The notes under the pieces were generated by a model. It was not told the origin of the DNA, searched no databases, and was given only the letters and a program-made list of their open reading frames with translations. Below are positions 1 through 8,097 of a DNA stretch of 35,881 nt, piece by piece (positions within the stretch are counted from its first letter, which is position 1; each line of letters opens with the position of its first letter). Position numbers and translations under genes: made by a program. Source of the DNA: DAOTKC01 sp035449045 (GTDB lineage Bacteria > Bacillota > Clostridia > Christensenellales > CAG-917); contig DAOTKC010000013.1 of assembly GCA_035449045.1 (NCBI GenBank), positions 1 through 35,881 on the forward strand, read 5' to 3'.

Positions 1-687
1 ATGGACATGCAACATGATGCGCGTCGCCTCGGCGGCACGGCCGCGCTCATAATCCTCGCGGTTGAAGGCGCGGATGACGCGGATTCCCATTAGCCGCTCG
101 CGGATTATCGAGTTCTGCTTGTCGATGTATTTGTCGGCTGTGTCCTACAGCGGCATGATTTTTCGCGACACTATAATGAGCGCCACTATCAAGATGGGCG
201 TGCAGGAGAACATAATGAGCGCCAGCCAGACGTTTTTCATAAGCGCCAGCACGGTGCCGCCTATGACGAGCACGGGTATGGTGACGGAGCCGCGCATGAT
301 GAAGTAGGCGACTTCCTCAATCATCCAGATGTCCTCGGTCGAGCGCGTAAGCAGTGCGCCCGTGCCGATTTCGCTGAACTTTTTATAGGGGAGGGAGTTG
401 ACCTTTTTAAATACCGCCGTTCTGATGGCGCCCGAAAAGCGCGCCGAAACGACCGCCGAAATTTTGACGGCGGTAATCAGCGCGGCAAGCCCGACCGCCG
501 CCGTCGCGAACATGAGCGCCGACGCTTTAATTATAAAGCCCATATCCGAGGCGTTTATGCCCCGGTCCACTATGGCGCTCATAATCGTGGGAAGCGCGAG
601 ATTAGCGATAGTGCTGATTAGTATTAGAAACGATACCCCGACGACTTTTTTAGCGTCGGGTCTTAAAAAACGTAATATCCTTAACAT
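1..687 (-). pseudogene. ABC exporter, fused permease/ATPase subunit, 5' part, with in-frame amber stop
   Basis: This is the N-terminal part of an MdlA/MdlB-type ABC transporter half-molecule (multidrug/lipid exporter); the rest lies beyond the left edge. Residues 1-180 carry the start of the exporter transmembrane domain, with about four hydrophobic segments and the coupling region (GALLTRSTEDIWMIEE). At residue 181 a TAG codon (complement 145-147) interrupts the frame. Past it the same frame continues to position 1 with typical family sequence (DKYIDKQNSIIRERLMGIRV, then IRAFNRED). Relatives usually have a tryptophan or similar residue here (PLW-D), so a single TGG to TAG change explains it. 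TAG ends several other genes in this window, so it is not a reassigned codon. The start is 21 bp after the M3 peptidase stop, so the two are probably co-transcribed. It could be a true pseudogene, a strain variant or a sequencing error. Confidence 0.75.
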
Positions 688-708
688 ATATAAACTCTGA
701 TAAATTCT

Positions 709-2406
709 TTATAGGCGGCTTTCCAGTTCGAGGAGGATGTCGTTTATTTCGGCGGCCGCGCTTTTCAGCGTGCCCTCCTTAAAGGGGTTGTTGAGCTCGG
801 CGTCGGTAATAAGCCTGCTGAACAACTTTGTGCCGCCCTCCTTGACAAAGCCCAGATAGGCTTTGAGCGCGGACTTGAAATCCTTCCTCGATTTTACTAA
901 AAAGCTTAGCGCAACAATTTGCGCAAGGCAATAATCGATATAATAGAACGGCCGCTCGTAGATGTGCATCTGATACTGCCACCGCGTCCCTTCTTCGAGA
1001 TACGGTATGCCCGAATAATCGAGATGGGGGCGGTATTTTCTCTCCAGCTCCAGCCAGACGGCGTTGCGCTCCGCGGGTGTCAGCGCGGGGTTTTCATATG
1101 CGATGTGCTGGAACTCGTCAACCATGACGCCGTAGGGTATGAAGGAGAGCGCTTCGACAAGGTGCTTATACATATATTTTTCGGGTTCATCGAAAAATTT
1201 ATCCATAAACCTATAGCACAACACTTCCATGCTCATCGAGTGGCATTCCGCCGTCTCCATCGAGCCTACCGCGAGCTCGCGCGCCGCCAAGGAGCCGTTT
1301 TTGCGGACCTCGCCAATGGCGAATGCGTGTCCGAACTCGTGCGTCACGACGTCGATATCTTCCGAGGTGCCGTTAAAGTTTGCGAGAATGAAGGGCTGCT
1401 TGAACTTTGTAAACTCGGTGCAGTAGCCGCCGCCCCACTTGCCTTCGCGGGAATCGACGTCGAACGCTCCCGCCTCGGTCATGCTTTTAAAGAAGCTGCC
1501 GAGCGTTTCGTCCATTTCGTCATACATCGCCTGCGCGGCGGCAAATATGCCCTCTTTATCAAGCTTAGGACGGGCGTTGCCCTCTTTTCCCACTATTTCG
1601 TTGTCATAGAACATGACTTTGTCGATGCCCAGCCTTTTCGCTATTCTGGCCTTGAGCGCGCTGACTACAGGAACGATGTCGGTCAACACGTTGCGTCGGA
1701 ACGCCTCCACCATTTCGCGGTTGTAGTCTATCCTAGACATTCGGTAATACCCGAGTTCGACATAGTCCTTATAGCCCATTTTCTTAGCCTGAAGGTCGCG
1801 GTTTTCGACCAGCTTTGAAAACAGTTCGTCTAATTTTTCGCGGTGTGCCATAAGGCCGGCGCCCATAGCCTCCGCCGCCGCCTTCCTTGCCGCGCGGTCG
1901 GCCGAGCTCAGCTCGCCCCGAAGCACGCTAAGCGGCATCTTTTTGCCGTTGTAGTCGAATATCATCTGCGACATTAGGCCGGAATATTCGGTGGCGATGG
2001 CGTTTTCCTTTTGCGCTTCCTCGATGATGGACGGGCTGTATGCCAGCCGGTTAATCTCATAACTTTTGAAGATTATGGGATTGAGAACTTTTTTCAACTC
2101 GCCGTAAAACGGGCTGTCCAGCATAAGCTCGCCCGATTTAACTAAAAGGTCGGAGGCAATCGGGAATTTTTCGTCGTAATATTCCTTCTCGCCCTTGTAA
2201 AACTCGTCGCGCGTATCAAGGGTGAACCGCATATTTGCCAGCGAAGCATAAGTCGAACATTCCTCAACGGCAGTCATAAAATCTTCGCGAAGCTTTATGC
2301 ATTCTTCGGCCGATTTTGCCGCTTTCATTCCCGCTTCAAACGTCGCAAAAGCCGACTCGAGATACTCAATCGGACACCTTTTATATTCAATTTCATTAAT
2401 CTTCAT
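709..2406 (-). CDS. M3 family oligoendopeptidase (PepF-like)
   Basis: This is a cytoplasmic zinc metallopeptidase that degrades short peptides, probably recycling peptides taken up or released during protein turnover. The 565-residue length fits the M3B oligoendopeptidase F group. The zinc site is THEFGHAFA (HEFGH, first His near residue 356), followed about 25 residues later by the region with the third ligand (MSMEVL). The C-terminal half has the expected tyrosine-rich substrate-binding segment (YERPFYYIDYCLAQ). The ATG start is supported by GAAGGAGAG about 7 bases upstream. It is divergent from the DtxR-type regulator and leads into the ABC exporter gene 21 bp downstream. It has no signal peptide. 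The family call is firm; the physiological substrate is unknown. Confidence 0.93.
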   Translation of the reverse strand: MKINEIEYKRCPIEYLESAFATFEAGMKAAKSAEECIKLREDFMTAVEECSTYASLANMRFTLDTRDEFYKGEKEYYDEKFPIASDLLVKSGELMLDSPFYGELKKVLNPIIFKSYEINRLAYSPSIIEEAQKENAIATEYSGLMSQMIFDYNGKKMPLSVLRGELSSADRAARKAAAEAMGAGLMAHREKLDELFSKLVENRDLQAKKMGYKDYVELGYYRMSRIDYNREMVEAFRRNVLTDIVPVVSALKARIAKRLGIDKVMFYDNEIVGKEGNARPKLDKEGIFAAAQAMYDEMDETLGSFFKSMTEAGAFDVDSREGKWGGGYCTEFTKFKQPFILANFNGTSEDIDVVTHEFGHAFAIGEVRKNGSLAARELAVGSMETAECHSMSMEVLCYRFMDKFFDEPEKYMYKHLVEALSFIPYGVMVDEFQHIAYENPALTPAERNAVWLELERKYRPHLDYSGIPYLEEGTRWQYQMHIYERPFYYIDYCLAQIVALSFLVKSRKDFKSALKAYLGFVKEGGTKLFSRLITDAELNNPFKEGTLKSAAAEINDILLELESRL

Positions 2407-2473
2407 TTTGCTCTCTCCTTCAGGTCGCAGGGCATAAAAAACCCCCTAATACCCTCTAAATATTACAGATATT

Positions 2474-2502
2474 ACCATATATTTCATAAAGGCGCAAATC
2501 AA
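2474..2502 (-). promoter_or_regulatory. Candidate sigma-A promoter for the M3 peptidase gene
   Basis: On the minus strand TTGATT (2497-2502) and TATGGT (2474-2479) are 17 bases apart, about 70 bases upstream of the peptidase start. The -10 box matches the consensus only moderately, so this is a tentative call. Confidence 0.4.
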
Positions 2503-2542
2503 TTGGGCGTCTCAGCTGAAAAATTTATGCAAAAATGCATAC

Positions 2543-2571
2543 TTGCTTTTAAAATATAATGGTGCTATCAT
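2543..2571 (+). promoter_or_regulatory. Candidate sigma-A promoter for the DtxR-type regulator
   Basis: TTGCTT (2543-2548) and TATCAT (2566-2571) are separated by 17 bases. The predicted leader before the TTG start is about 130 nt. The 2407-2705 intergenic region otherwise holds only AT-rich sequence between the two divergent genes. Confidence 0.4.
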
Positions 2572-2705
2572 ATTTTTATAGCGCGTTTTTCGCTTAGTAA
2601 TTCTAAAACTTAAAAAGGCGCAACATTCAAAGAAACAGATAACTTATGACGGTTATTTGATACTAATTGAGAATTTAAACTAATTTTTCGCCAGAGGGTT
2701 AAAAG

Positions 2706-3086
2706 TTGAAGGACAAGCAGTCGATTGAAAACTATCTCGAAACCATTCTCGTGCTGTCGCTTAGGGGCGGCACGGTGAGAAGCGTCGATATAGCGCGCGA
2801 GCTCGGCTTCACCAAGCCCAGCATCAGCGTAGCCATGAAAAAGCTTGCCGCGCAGGGCTATATCGAAACGGACGGGGGGCTTATTTCCCTTACCTCGGAC
2901 GGCAAAAGGCGGGCGGCCGCCGTCTACGAGCGCCACCGCGTCATCACCAAGGCTTTAATGGCTCTCGGCGTTTCCGAGGCGACAGCCAAGGAGGACGCCT
3001 GTTTAATCGAGCACGTCATTAGCGATGAAAGCTTTGATTGCCTTAAGACCCGCATTTTTGAGCTTGTCGGCGACGCCGAAGATTAA
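2706..3086 (+). CDS. DtxR/MntR-type metal-dependent transcriptional regulator
   Basis: This is a 126-residue DNA-binding protein of the iron/manganese-dependent repressor family. The winged helix-turn-helix covers about residues 5-65 (SVDIARELGFTKPSISVAMK, then a GLISLTSDGK wing). The C-terminal dimerisation and metal-binding helix region (YERHRVIT, then EDACLIEHVISDESF) places Glu and His residues as in MntR-like proteins. It lacks the SH3-like FeoA domain, so it is the short MntR-size form. The TTG start follows GAGGG at good spacing. No metal transporter is adjacent; the ZIP and MntP genes of this window are 15-24 kb away and are candidate targets by inference only. A non-metal-responsive relative is possible. 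Confidence 0.85.
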   Translation: MKDKQSIENYLETILVLSLRGGTVRSVDIARELGFTKPSISVAMKKLAAQGYIETDGGLISLTSDGKRRAAAVYERHRVITKALMALGVSEATAKEDACLIEHVISDESFDCLKTRIFELVGDAED

Positions 3087-3356
3087 TTTTTTCTATCGCT
3101 TTTCAGCGTTAACCATTTTTCAATATTTCTTTTTTTTACGGCATTCCTTAAATCACCTCTAAAGCAATTTAAATTACCGTTCCAAAGCCGTCAAAAACTA
3201 TTTGCAGCTAGTCGGGGTTGCGCGCGGCCACTCTTTTTTGTTTCGTGGATTTTGTATTACATGTTTTAATTTCGCTTCGAGGTTTGCTTTTCTTTTGCCG
3301 ATAATAAACCGCAAAATTCTTCGGCCGTGCCCGTGTAAAATGCGTAGCGCTCGGTT
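3087..3356. other. Intergenic region with no recognised gene
   Basis: These 270 bases between the two regulators are T-rich and carry no convincing reading frame, strong hairpin or known RNA motif. A 4-bp hairpin (CGCT-TTTC-AGCG, around 3098) just after the DtxR-type gene is too weak to call as a terminator. Confidence 0.4.
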
Positions 3357-3365
3357 AATTGTTAC

Positions 3366-3377
3366 TGTTGTATAACA
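3366..3377. promoter_or_regulatory. Inverted repeat next to the TetR-gene promoter, candidate autoregulatory operator
   Basis: TGTT-GTAT-AACA is a 4+4 bp inverted repeat one base before the -35 box. It is flanked by a second, slightly offset pair, AATTGT (3357-3362) and ACAATT (3382-3387), which runs into the -35 box. TetR-family repressors often bind such sites to control their own gene; binding here is inferred. Confidence 0.4.
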
Positions 3378-3378
3378 C

Positions 3379-3407
3379 TTGACAATTGACGGATTTTGTG
3401 TTATTAT
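3379..3407 (+). promoter_or_regulatory. Sigma-A promoter of the TetR-family regulator
   Basis: A perfect TTGACA (3379-3384) is followed after exactly 17 bases by TATTAT (3402-3407). The start codon of the regulator lies 33 bases downstream of the -10 box. Confidence 0.8.
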
Positions 3408-3439
3408 TTTTTTAAATTACTGACCGAGAGGTTTTTAAT

Positions 3440-4030
3440 ATGAAAGGCACTACCAAAAAAGTTTCAATCGCCACCATCCGCACCAGAAAGCTGCTTATGG
3501 AATCGTTGTTCACGCTGCTTGAAAAAAAGAATTTCGAGTCCATTTCGACGACCGAAATCTGCGACCTCGCCATGGTGCCCCGCGCCACCTTCTACAACCA
3601 TTTCAAGGATAAATACGACCTTTTACGCTTCTGCATCCAGCATTGGCAAAGCCGCATCATGCCCCTTGATGAGGAAATCGGGCCTTATACCGAGGACTAT
3701 TACAATCGCATAATGAAAAACGTCGTTTCCTACATAAACAGCAATATGCCGGCGTTCAAACGCATCGGCAGAGCCAACAATAACGGCGTCATCTTCACCG
3801 AACTTCAGAAATACATTTCGGGCACCATAAAGAGCCACCTCGAAAAAATCCGGCTTCAAAACGTCGAATTTTCCGTGCCGCCCGAAGTCATCGCCGAGTT
3901 TTATTCGAGCGCAATCGTGTTTTTGGGGAAATGGTGGGTGGAAAACGGCTTAATTTACAGCGAAGCCGAAATAGCGCTCTACATCCACAAACTGCTCCAC
4001 GGCGAATATTACGTCAATCACAACGAATAG
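3440..4030 (+). CDS. TetR/AcrR family transcriptional regulator
   Basis: This 196-residue protein has an N-terminal TetR helix-turn-helix at about residues 10-55: a first helix (TRKLLMESLFTLLEKKNFES), then the recognition element (TTEICDLAMVPRATFYNHFKDKYDLL). The remaining 140 residues are a helical ligand-binding/dimerisation domain resembling the TetR_C_8 type common in Clostridia. The ATG follows GAGAGG at 8-base spacing. It has its own strong promoter with an inverted repeat beside it, suggesting autorepression. No efflux pump or enzyme gene is adjacent on the same strand, so its regulon cannot be read from context. The next gene downstream is convergent. Confidence 0.9.
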   Translation: MKGTTKKVSIATIRTRKLLMESLFTLLEKKNFESISTTEICDLAMVPRATFYNHFKDKYDLLRFCIQHWQSRIMPLDEEIGPYTEDYYNRIMKNVVSYINSNMPAFKRIGRANNNGVIFTELQKYISGTIKSHLEKIRLQNVEFSVPPEVIAEFYSSAIVFLGKWWVENGLIYSEAEIALYIHKLLHGEYYVNHNE

Positions 4031-4126
4031 TCGCGAAACAGAAACAAAAAAGCAACTTATTATTGCAATTTTAAAAGAAAAGAAGTATCGATTAAGCCAA
4101 AATTATATTTTACGTAACTCATAAAA

Positions 4127-4150
4127 AAGGCCCCGAATTTCGGAGCCTTT
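4127..4150 (-). terminator. Rho-independent terminator of the coiled-coil gene (probably bidirectional)
   Basis: A hairpin of GGC-CCGAA with TTCGG-GCC (one internal mismatch) is followed on the minus strand by a run of six T. It lies 4 bases past the stop of the minus-strand coiled-coil gene. On the plus strand the trailing CCTTTCTATTT may also help end the TetR-family transcript. Confidence 0.75.
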
Positions 4151-4154
4151 CTAT

Positions 4155-4604
4155 TTAGTTATTTCTGATTTCGTCGCGGTTTTGGCGGATGGTCAAGACG
4201 GCGCGCGTCAAATATTCCTCGGCTTCGCGAAGCAAACAGTCAATCTTATACCGCGCCTCGTTTTCCTTGGAAAGGCAGTAGTCGGCGGCCTCCTTTATCA
4301 TGGCGTCGGCCTGCCGTTCCGCCTGCTCTAAAATGCTCTCTTTTTTGACCAGCTCGGCGGCCTTCGCCTCGGCGTTCGCTATCGTTTCGTTGGCGAAGTC
4401 TATGGCGTCTTGCTTGATGTTGTCGCGGTCGGCGACTATGAGCGCGGCTTCACGGAGCGCGTCGGGCAACGCGGCGCGAAGACGGTCGATGAGCGACAGT
4501 ATCTCGCGCTTGTTGAGCACGACCTCACCCGCCGAAAAAGCGGCCTTTTTGGCTCGGAACAACTCGGCCTCGAGTTCGTTCAAAAGCTCGTCTATTCTCT
4601 CCAT
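4155..4604 (-). CDS. Small coiled-coil protein of unknown function
   Basis: The 149-residue protein is almost entirely charged alpha helix, with heptad-like spacing over about residues 1-140, and has no membrane segment or signal peptide. The middle part (AEAKAAELVKKESILEQAER) resembles the stalk-like helices of ATPase subunit B/E/H or DivIVA-like proteins, which are low-complexity resemblances and not proof of function. Small proteins of this type often sit near coaD in Clostridia. The ATG has an excellent GGAGGA site 3 bases upstream. A promoter overlapping the end of coaD and a terminator 4 bases past the stop make it a separate transcription unit as well as a possible part of the rsmD-coaD transcript. 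Confidence 0.7.
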   Translation of the reverse strand: MERIDELLNELEAELFRAKKAAFSAGEVVLNKREILSLIDRLRAALPDALREAALIVADRDNIKQDAIDFANETIANAEAKAAELVKKESILEQAERQADAMIKEAADYCLSKENEARYKIDCLLREAEEYLTRAVLTIRQNRDEIRNN

Positions 4605-4659
4605 ATTTCCTCCTTAGTCAAGCCGCGATAGGCGGTTTTTTAAAATAACCCCCTTAAAT

Positions 4660-4688
4660 ATAATAAACGAATATTTAACGGCTTTCAA
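4660..4688 (-). promoter_or_regulatory. Sigma-A promoter for the coiled-coil gene
   Basis: On the minus strand TTGAAA (4683-4688) and TATTAT (4660-4665) are 17 bases apart. The -35 box lies just upstream of the coaD stop codon. The predicted leader is about 50 nt. Confidence 0.6.
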
Positions 4689-4691
4689 TAA

Positions 4692-5147
4692 TTAAATCAG
4701 CTTTTTTATTGCGGCGGCGACGGCGGGATGCAGGCCCGAAAAATCGCTTTGCGCAAGTTTGTTTCTCACCGATTCCGAGGAAATGCGCGTCATGCTTTCG
4801 CTTGCGGGGAAGAACAGCGTGGCGACGCCGTGCGCTAGGTTCCAGTCCGCCATTTCCTTTTCATATTCGAAATCCTCGTCGTCCCTTACGCCGCGCACCA
4901 GATAGCCGCCGCCCAAAGATTTGACGTAGTCGACGGCGAGTCCGTCGTAAAAGGCGATTTCAACGCCCAAGCCCTCGGTTGCAAGGCGGGCGAACTCCAT
5001 CCTGTCCTCAAGCGAAAAGCGGCACCTTTTTTCGGGATTTATTAAAAACAGCACGACGACGCGCGAAAAAACCTCTTTTGCGCGGTGTATCACCTCTAAA
5101 TGCCCAATCGTGATGGGGTCGAAAGTGCCCGTTACGAATCCCGTCAT
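4692..5147 (-). CDS. coaD: Phosphopantetheine adenylyltransferase
   Basis: This enzyme transfers AMP from ATP to 4'-phosphopantetheine, the penultimate step of coenzyme A synthesis, in the cytoplasm. The 151-residue length is typical of bacterial CoaD. The nucleotidyltransferase signature TGTFDPITIGH is at residues 6-16 with the catalytic His at 16. The substrate loop (YLVRGVRDDEDFEYEKEMA) and the ISSESVR motif near residue 123 are present. It lies 21 bp after rsmD, the usual rsmD-coaD pairing in Bacillota, and is probably translated from the same mRNA. The ribosome binding site (AAGAAG region) is weaker than those of its neighbours. Confidence 0.96.
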   Translation of the reverse strand: MTGFVTGTFDPITIGHLEVIHRAKEVFSRVVVLFLINPEKRCRFSLEDRMEFARLATEGLGVEIAFYDGLAVDYVKSLGGGYLVRGVRDDEDFEYEKEMADWNLAHGVATLFFPASESMTRISSESVRNKLAQSDFSGLHPAVAAAIKKLI

Positions 5148-5168
5148 AAAAACTTCTTTTGCTTTCCT

Positions 5169-5711
5169 TTAAGCGTTCTTTTTACGGATAAACAGCACCG
5201 AAGCCGCGCCGTAATCCCTTTTGTCCGTTGCGATGTCCGTCCTAAAAATCAGGTCGGCCTCTTTTGTCCTTGCTGTCTCAAACACAATTACACCGCCCTC
5301 GTTTAAAAGGCCTTTCTCTAAAATGATGTTCATGGCGTCTTTGCCTGCCGCGCTTCCGTAGGGCGGGTCAATGAAGATAATATCAAACCTGCCGCCCGAC
5401 ATCTCCAGCATATGCCGATAGTCGCGCTTGAAAACCTGCGCCTTAATTCCGATTTTGGTTAAATTTTGATTAATCAGCGAGATGCTTTCGCCCGATATAT
5501 CGGAAAAAATCACTTCGGCGGCGCCTCGCGAGGCCGCTTCTATGCCGAGCGAGCCCGAGCCCGCAAACAAATCGAGCACTCTCGCGCCCTCGATTTCCCA
5601 CTGAAGAATATCGAAGACCGCCTCTTTCGCCCTGTCCGAAGTGGGACGGATTTCGTCGCCCCTGGGCGAGAATAGCTTTCTTCCCTTGTATTTTCCGCTT
5701 ATTACTCTCAA
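5169..5711 (-). CDS. rsmD: 16S rRNA (guanine(966)-N(2))-methyltransferase
   Basis: RsmD uses S-adenosylmethionine to methylate N2 of G966 in 16S rRNA during 30S assembly. The 180-residue protein begins with the family motif MRVISGKYKGRKL and PTSDRAKEAVFDIL. It has the SAM-binding motif LDLFAGSGSLGIEAASRGA (about residues 46-64) and the catalytic motif FIDPPYG (about 117-123). A TTG start is chosen because GGAGG sits 7 bases upstream and the family N-terminus aligns there. It is the first gene of the rsmD-coaD pair. Confidence 0.95.
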   Translation of the reverse strand: MRVISGKYKGRKLFSPRGDEIRPTSDRAKEAVFDILQWEIEGARVLDLFAGSGSLGIEAASRGAAEVIFSDISGESISLINQNLTKIGIKAQVFKRDYRHMLEMSGGRFDIIFIDPPYGSAAGKDAMNIILEKGLLNEGGVIVFETARTKEADLIFRTDIATDKRDYGAASVLFIRKKNA

Positions 5712-5823
5712 GTTTTTCCTCCGCGAACTTTTTGGTGCGGGGCTTCGCGCGGTTTCGGCGTAAAGAATTTTCCCTTTAGTGAGCCCGCCTGATTATAAAT
5801 TCGCGTGCATTTTTTTGGATAAG

Positions 5824-6390
5824 TCAGTTTATGTTTCTGTAAATTCGGGTTTCGGTCACGACGGCGTCAAGCTTTCTGTCGTGCGGCTCAGTTATTATGC
5901 TTTGCTCTTTTTGAAGTTCATATCCTAAGCCTATTACGACAGCCTTTTTCGCCTCGGCTAAAAACTTGTCGTAGTAGCCGCCGCCCCGTCCCAGCCTGTT
6001 CAGGTTTTCGTCAAATCCCATAAGCGGCGCCAAAATCAGTTCGGCATCGGCGGGATTGATTATTTCGGCGTTTTTCAAAACAGGCTCTTTAATATTATAT
6101 TTGTTTAGGATAAACTCCGTTTTCGGCGATATGACCGCCGCTTTCATATCTTTGTCAACTATTACGGGAACGGCGACGGTTTTGTTGTTTTTCAGTGATT
6201 CGGCTATGATTTCCGCCGTTTCGGCTTCATTTCCCGCCGCAACGTAAATGAAAATTACTTTCGCAGATTTATATTCGGGTAAATCTAAAGCTCTCTCGGT
6301 TATGGCGCGGCAAAATGCTTCTCTCTCGGACTTAGAAAGACCATTTATCCTCTCTTTTATTCTCTCCCTCTGCGCTTTTTTATCTTGCAT
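5824..6390 (-). CDS. 5-formyltetrahydrofolate cyclo-ligase
   Basis: This enzyme converts 5-formyl-THF to 5,10-methenyl-THF using ATP, returning a storage form to the one-carbon pool. The 188-residue protein has a basic N-terminus for phosphate binding (KAQRERIKERI), the central VAVPVI strand and the signature GRGGGYYDKFL near residues 132-142, which binds folate and ATP. It is flanked by alr upstream and rsmD downstream on the same strand with gaps of 152 and 112 bp, so co-transcription is uncertain. It relates functionally to the folate operon at the right end of the window. In Bacillus the orthologue is called yqgN. Confidence 0.93.
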   Translation of the reverse strand: MQDKKAQRERIKERINGLSKSEREAFCRAITERALDLPEYKSAKVIFIYVAAGNEAETAEIIAESLKNNKTVAVPVIVDKDMKAAVISPKTEFILNKYNIKEPVLKNAEIINPADAELILAPLMGFDENLNRLGRGGGYYDKFLAEAKKAVVIGLGYELQKEQSIITEPHDRKLDAVVTETRIYRNIN

Positions 6391-6542
6391 AACCGACCTA
6401 AAAATCGCCGAAAATATTATATTTCTTTTGCGCCGATTTTCCTTGGAGTTATTTTTTTTGCTGATTTATCCGCTTACTTAATCCGGCCGGTTTTTCGAAT
6501 TGATGGTTTTAGCTTGTTAATCAAAAAATGCCGGCTTTTTGC

Positions 6543-7580
6543 CTAATCGAAATAGAGGTATTCGCATCGGCCGTGAAAGCCCGTCAAAATTTCATAGGGG
6601 ATTCTTCCCGAGGCCTCGGCTACTGCTTCGGCGGTCATCTCGCCGCCCAAAAACACGGCGGCTTCGCCTTCCTTCGCCAAAAAGCCTTCCGTCTTCACCA
6701 CCGTCATATCCATGCAGGGAATGCCCGCCGCGGCGCAGACTCTGCCGCGGATGACGGCCTTGGTGGCGAGGCTTCTCGGCACGCCGTCGCCGTATCCCGC
6801 GCCGATAACGGCGAGACCTACGTTCCTTTCAAGCGGCGTATGGCCGTAGCTGACCTCTTCGCCACGCCTAGCCGGCTTAGCCTGCAAAACGTCGGCGGCC
6901 GCCGTCATAACGGGTTTTGTTATGTCCGAGTAACCGTAGGCGGCTAGGCCCGCCCTAACCATGCCGAGACGGCACTCGGGCGAAGTCAGCCCGATTTTGC
7001 CGCTTGCGATATGTAAAATCAAGTCTTTGTTAAGTTCTTTTAAAGGTTCGGCCAGCTTCAAAAACCTTTCTAGTTGGCGGGTTTTGGTTTCTTGAGAGGA
7101 AATGTGGGAATAGGCGCCCTCGATGCCGACAAATTCATCGGCTTTAAGTCGTCTGGCTAGAGCGGTGATTTCACCCTCCGATTTAAAGCCCAGACGGTTC
7201 ATGCCGCTGTCTATCTTAACGTGGCAGCTTACTTTCTTTTTTTTTGCTTTGGCGGCGGCGGAAAGAGCATTGTATTGCTCGGCCGAAAACACCGCGGTGA
7301 CGAGCTCGGCGTCGATTGCGGCCGCCGTTTCGCCCGGCTTTATGCAGCCTGCCAACACCGGTTTTTTTATGCCCGCGGCCTTCAGCATGCGGCCTTCGGC
7401 AAGAGTGGCGACGCCGAAATAATCCACTATTTCGTCCGCCGCTGCCGCTACCGGCACCAGCCCGTGGCCGTAGGCGTTGCACTTGACCATAAAGAGCAGC
7501 CGCGTTTTATACGCCGACTTGAGCGCGGCGAGGTTATCCTTGAGCGCGCCCAAATCAATAAATATGGTGACGTTCTGCAC
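6543..7580 (-). CDS. alr: Alanine racemase
   Basis: This PLP enzyme interconverts L- and D-alanine for peptidoglycan precursors. The fold type III barrel carries the PLP lysine at K33 in VKCNAYGHG. The SYGHT element with the opposite catalytic tyrosine is at about residue 245, followed by GAGYGDGVPRS. The C-terminal beta domain is short and ends ILTGFHGRCEYLYF. At 345 residues it is somewhat shorter than the usual 370-390. The start is GTG with GGGAGC 6 bases upstream. It sits 44 bp after the ACT-domain gene and may be read through from the ior/paaK cluster. Confidence 0.93.
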   Translation of the reverse strand: MQNVTIFIDLGALKDNLAALKSAYKTRLLFMVKCNAYGHGLVPVAAAADEIVDYFGVATLAEGRMLKAAGIKKPVLAGCIKPGETAAAIDAELVTAVFSAEQYNALSAAAKAKKKKVSCHVKIDSGMNRLGFKSEGEITALARRLKADEFVGIEGAYSHISSQETKTRQLERFLKLAEPLKELNKDLILHIASGKIGLTSPECRLGMVRAGLAAYGYSDITKPVMTAAADVLQAKPARRGEEVSYGHTPLERNVGLAVIGAGYGDGVPRSLATKAVIRGRVCAAAGIPCMDMTVVKTEGFLAKEGEAAVFLGGEMTAEAVAEASGRIPYEILTGFHGRCEYLYFD

Positions 7581-7624
7581 TAAAAGCTCCCGGGGAAATA
7601 TCTATGCAGGCCCCCTAAGAAGCC

Positions 7625-8044
7625 TCAGATACTTCTGTCCAACAGCTTTATATTATGCTTTAAAAGTATTTCGAGTGTTTTGTCGGTATCGGCGACCTTG
7701 ACTAAAATTATAGCCTTTTTGGCCTCGACGCGCGCGAAAGAGTAGAGATATTCGATGTCGATGTCGTTGTCGTCGAAAATTTTCAAAACCTCGGCGAGCC
7801 CGCCCGGCTTATCCTCGACCTCGATGCCGATAAGACTGTTGGTGGCGGCGGTAAATCCCGCCCTTCTCAGCACCTCGAGGGCGCGGTCGTTGTTGTCGGT
7901 CACCAGCCTGACTATTCCGAAATCGTTGGTGTCGGCTATTGACAGCGCTATTAAATCGACGCCGTTTTTGGCTAGCAGGTCGGAAAGCGCGAAAATCCGT
8001 CCCTTTCTGTTCTCCAGAAACACCGCTATTTGGTCAACCAGCAT
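7625..8044 (-). CDS. Tandem ACT-domain protein
   Basis: The 139-residue protein consists of two ACT domains, about residues 1-68 (VDQIAVFLENRKGRIFALSD) and 69-139 (IGIEVEDKPGGLAEVLKIFD). ACT domains bind small ligands, mostly amino acids, and there is no catalytic domain. Proteins of this type are regularly found beside phenylacetate-CoA ligase and indolepyruvate oxidoreductase genes in anaerobes; here it follows the ligase by 53 bp. That suggests a sensor or regulatory role in aromatic amino acid metabolism, but this is inference from context. The start has AAAGGAGG about 7 bases upstream. Confidence 0.88.
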   Translation of the reverse strand: MLVDQIAVFLENRKGRIFALSDLLAKNGVDLIALSIADTNDFGIVRLVTDNNDRALEVLRRAGFTAATNSLIGIEVEDKPGGLAEVLKIFDDNDIDIEYLYSFARVEAKKAIILVKVADTDKTLEILLKHNIKLLDRSI

Positions 8045-8097
8045 AATATTTCCTCCTTTCTTTCAGTCTTATTTAATAAGTTTCAAAATATTAAATT

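Noticed and set aside
919..1818. A 299-codon plus-strand frame inside the M3 peptidase gene.
   Set aside because: It is antisense to a clear zinc peptidase gene with full family motifs; the composition is what antisense frames of GC-rich codons give.
4622..4646. Plus-strand terminator-like element CCGC-GATAG-GCGG followed by T6 upstream of the coiled-coil gene.
   Set aside because: The stem is only 4-5 bp and there is no plus-strand gene upstream for it to end.
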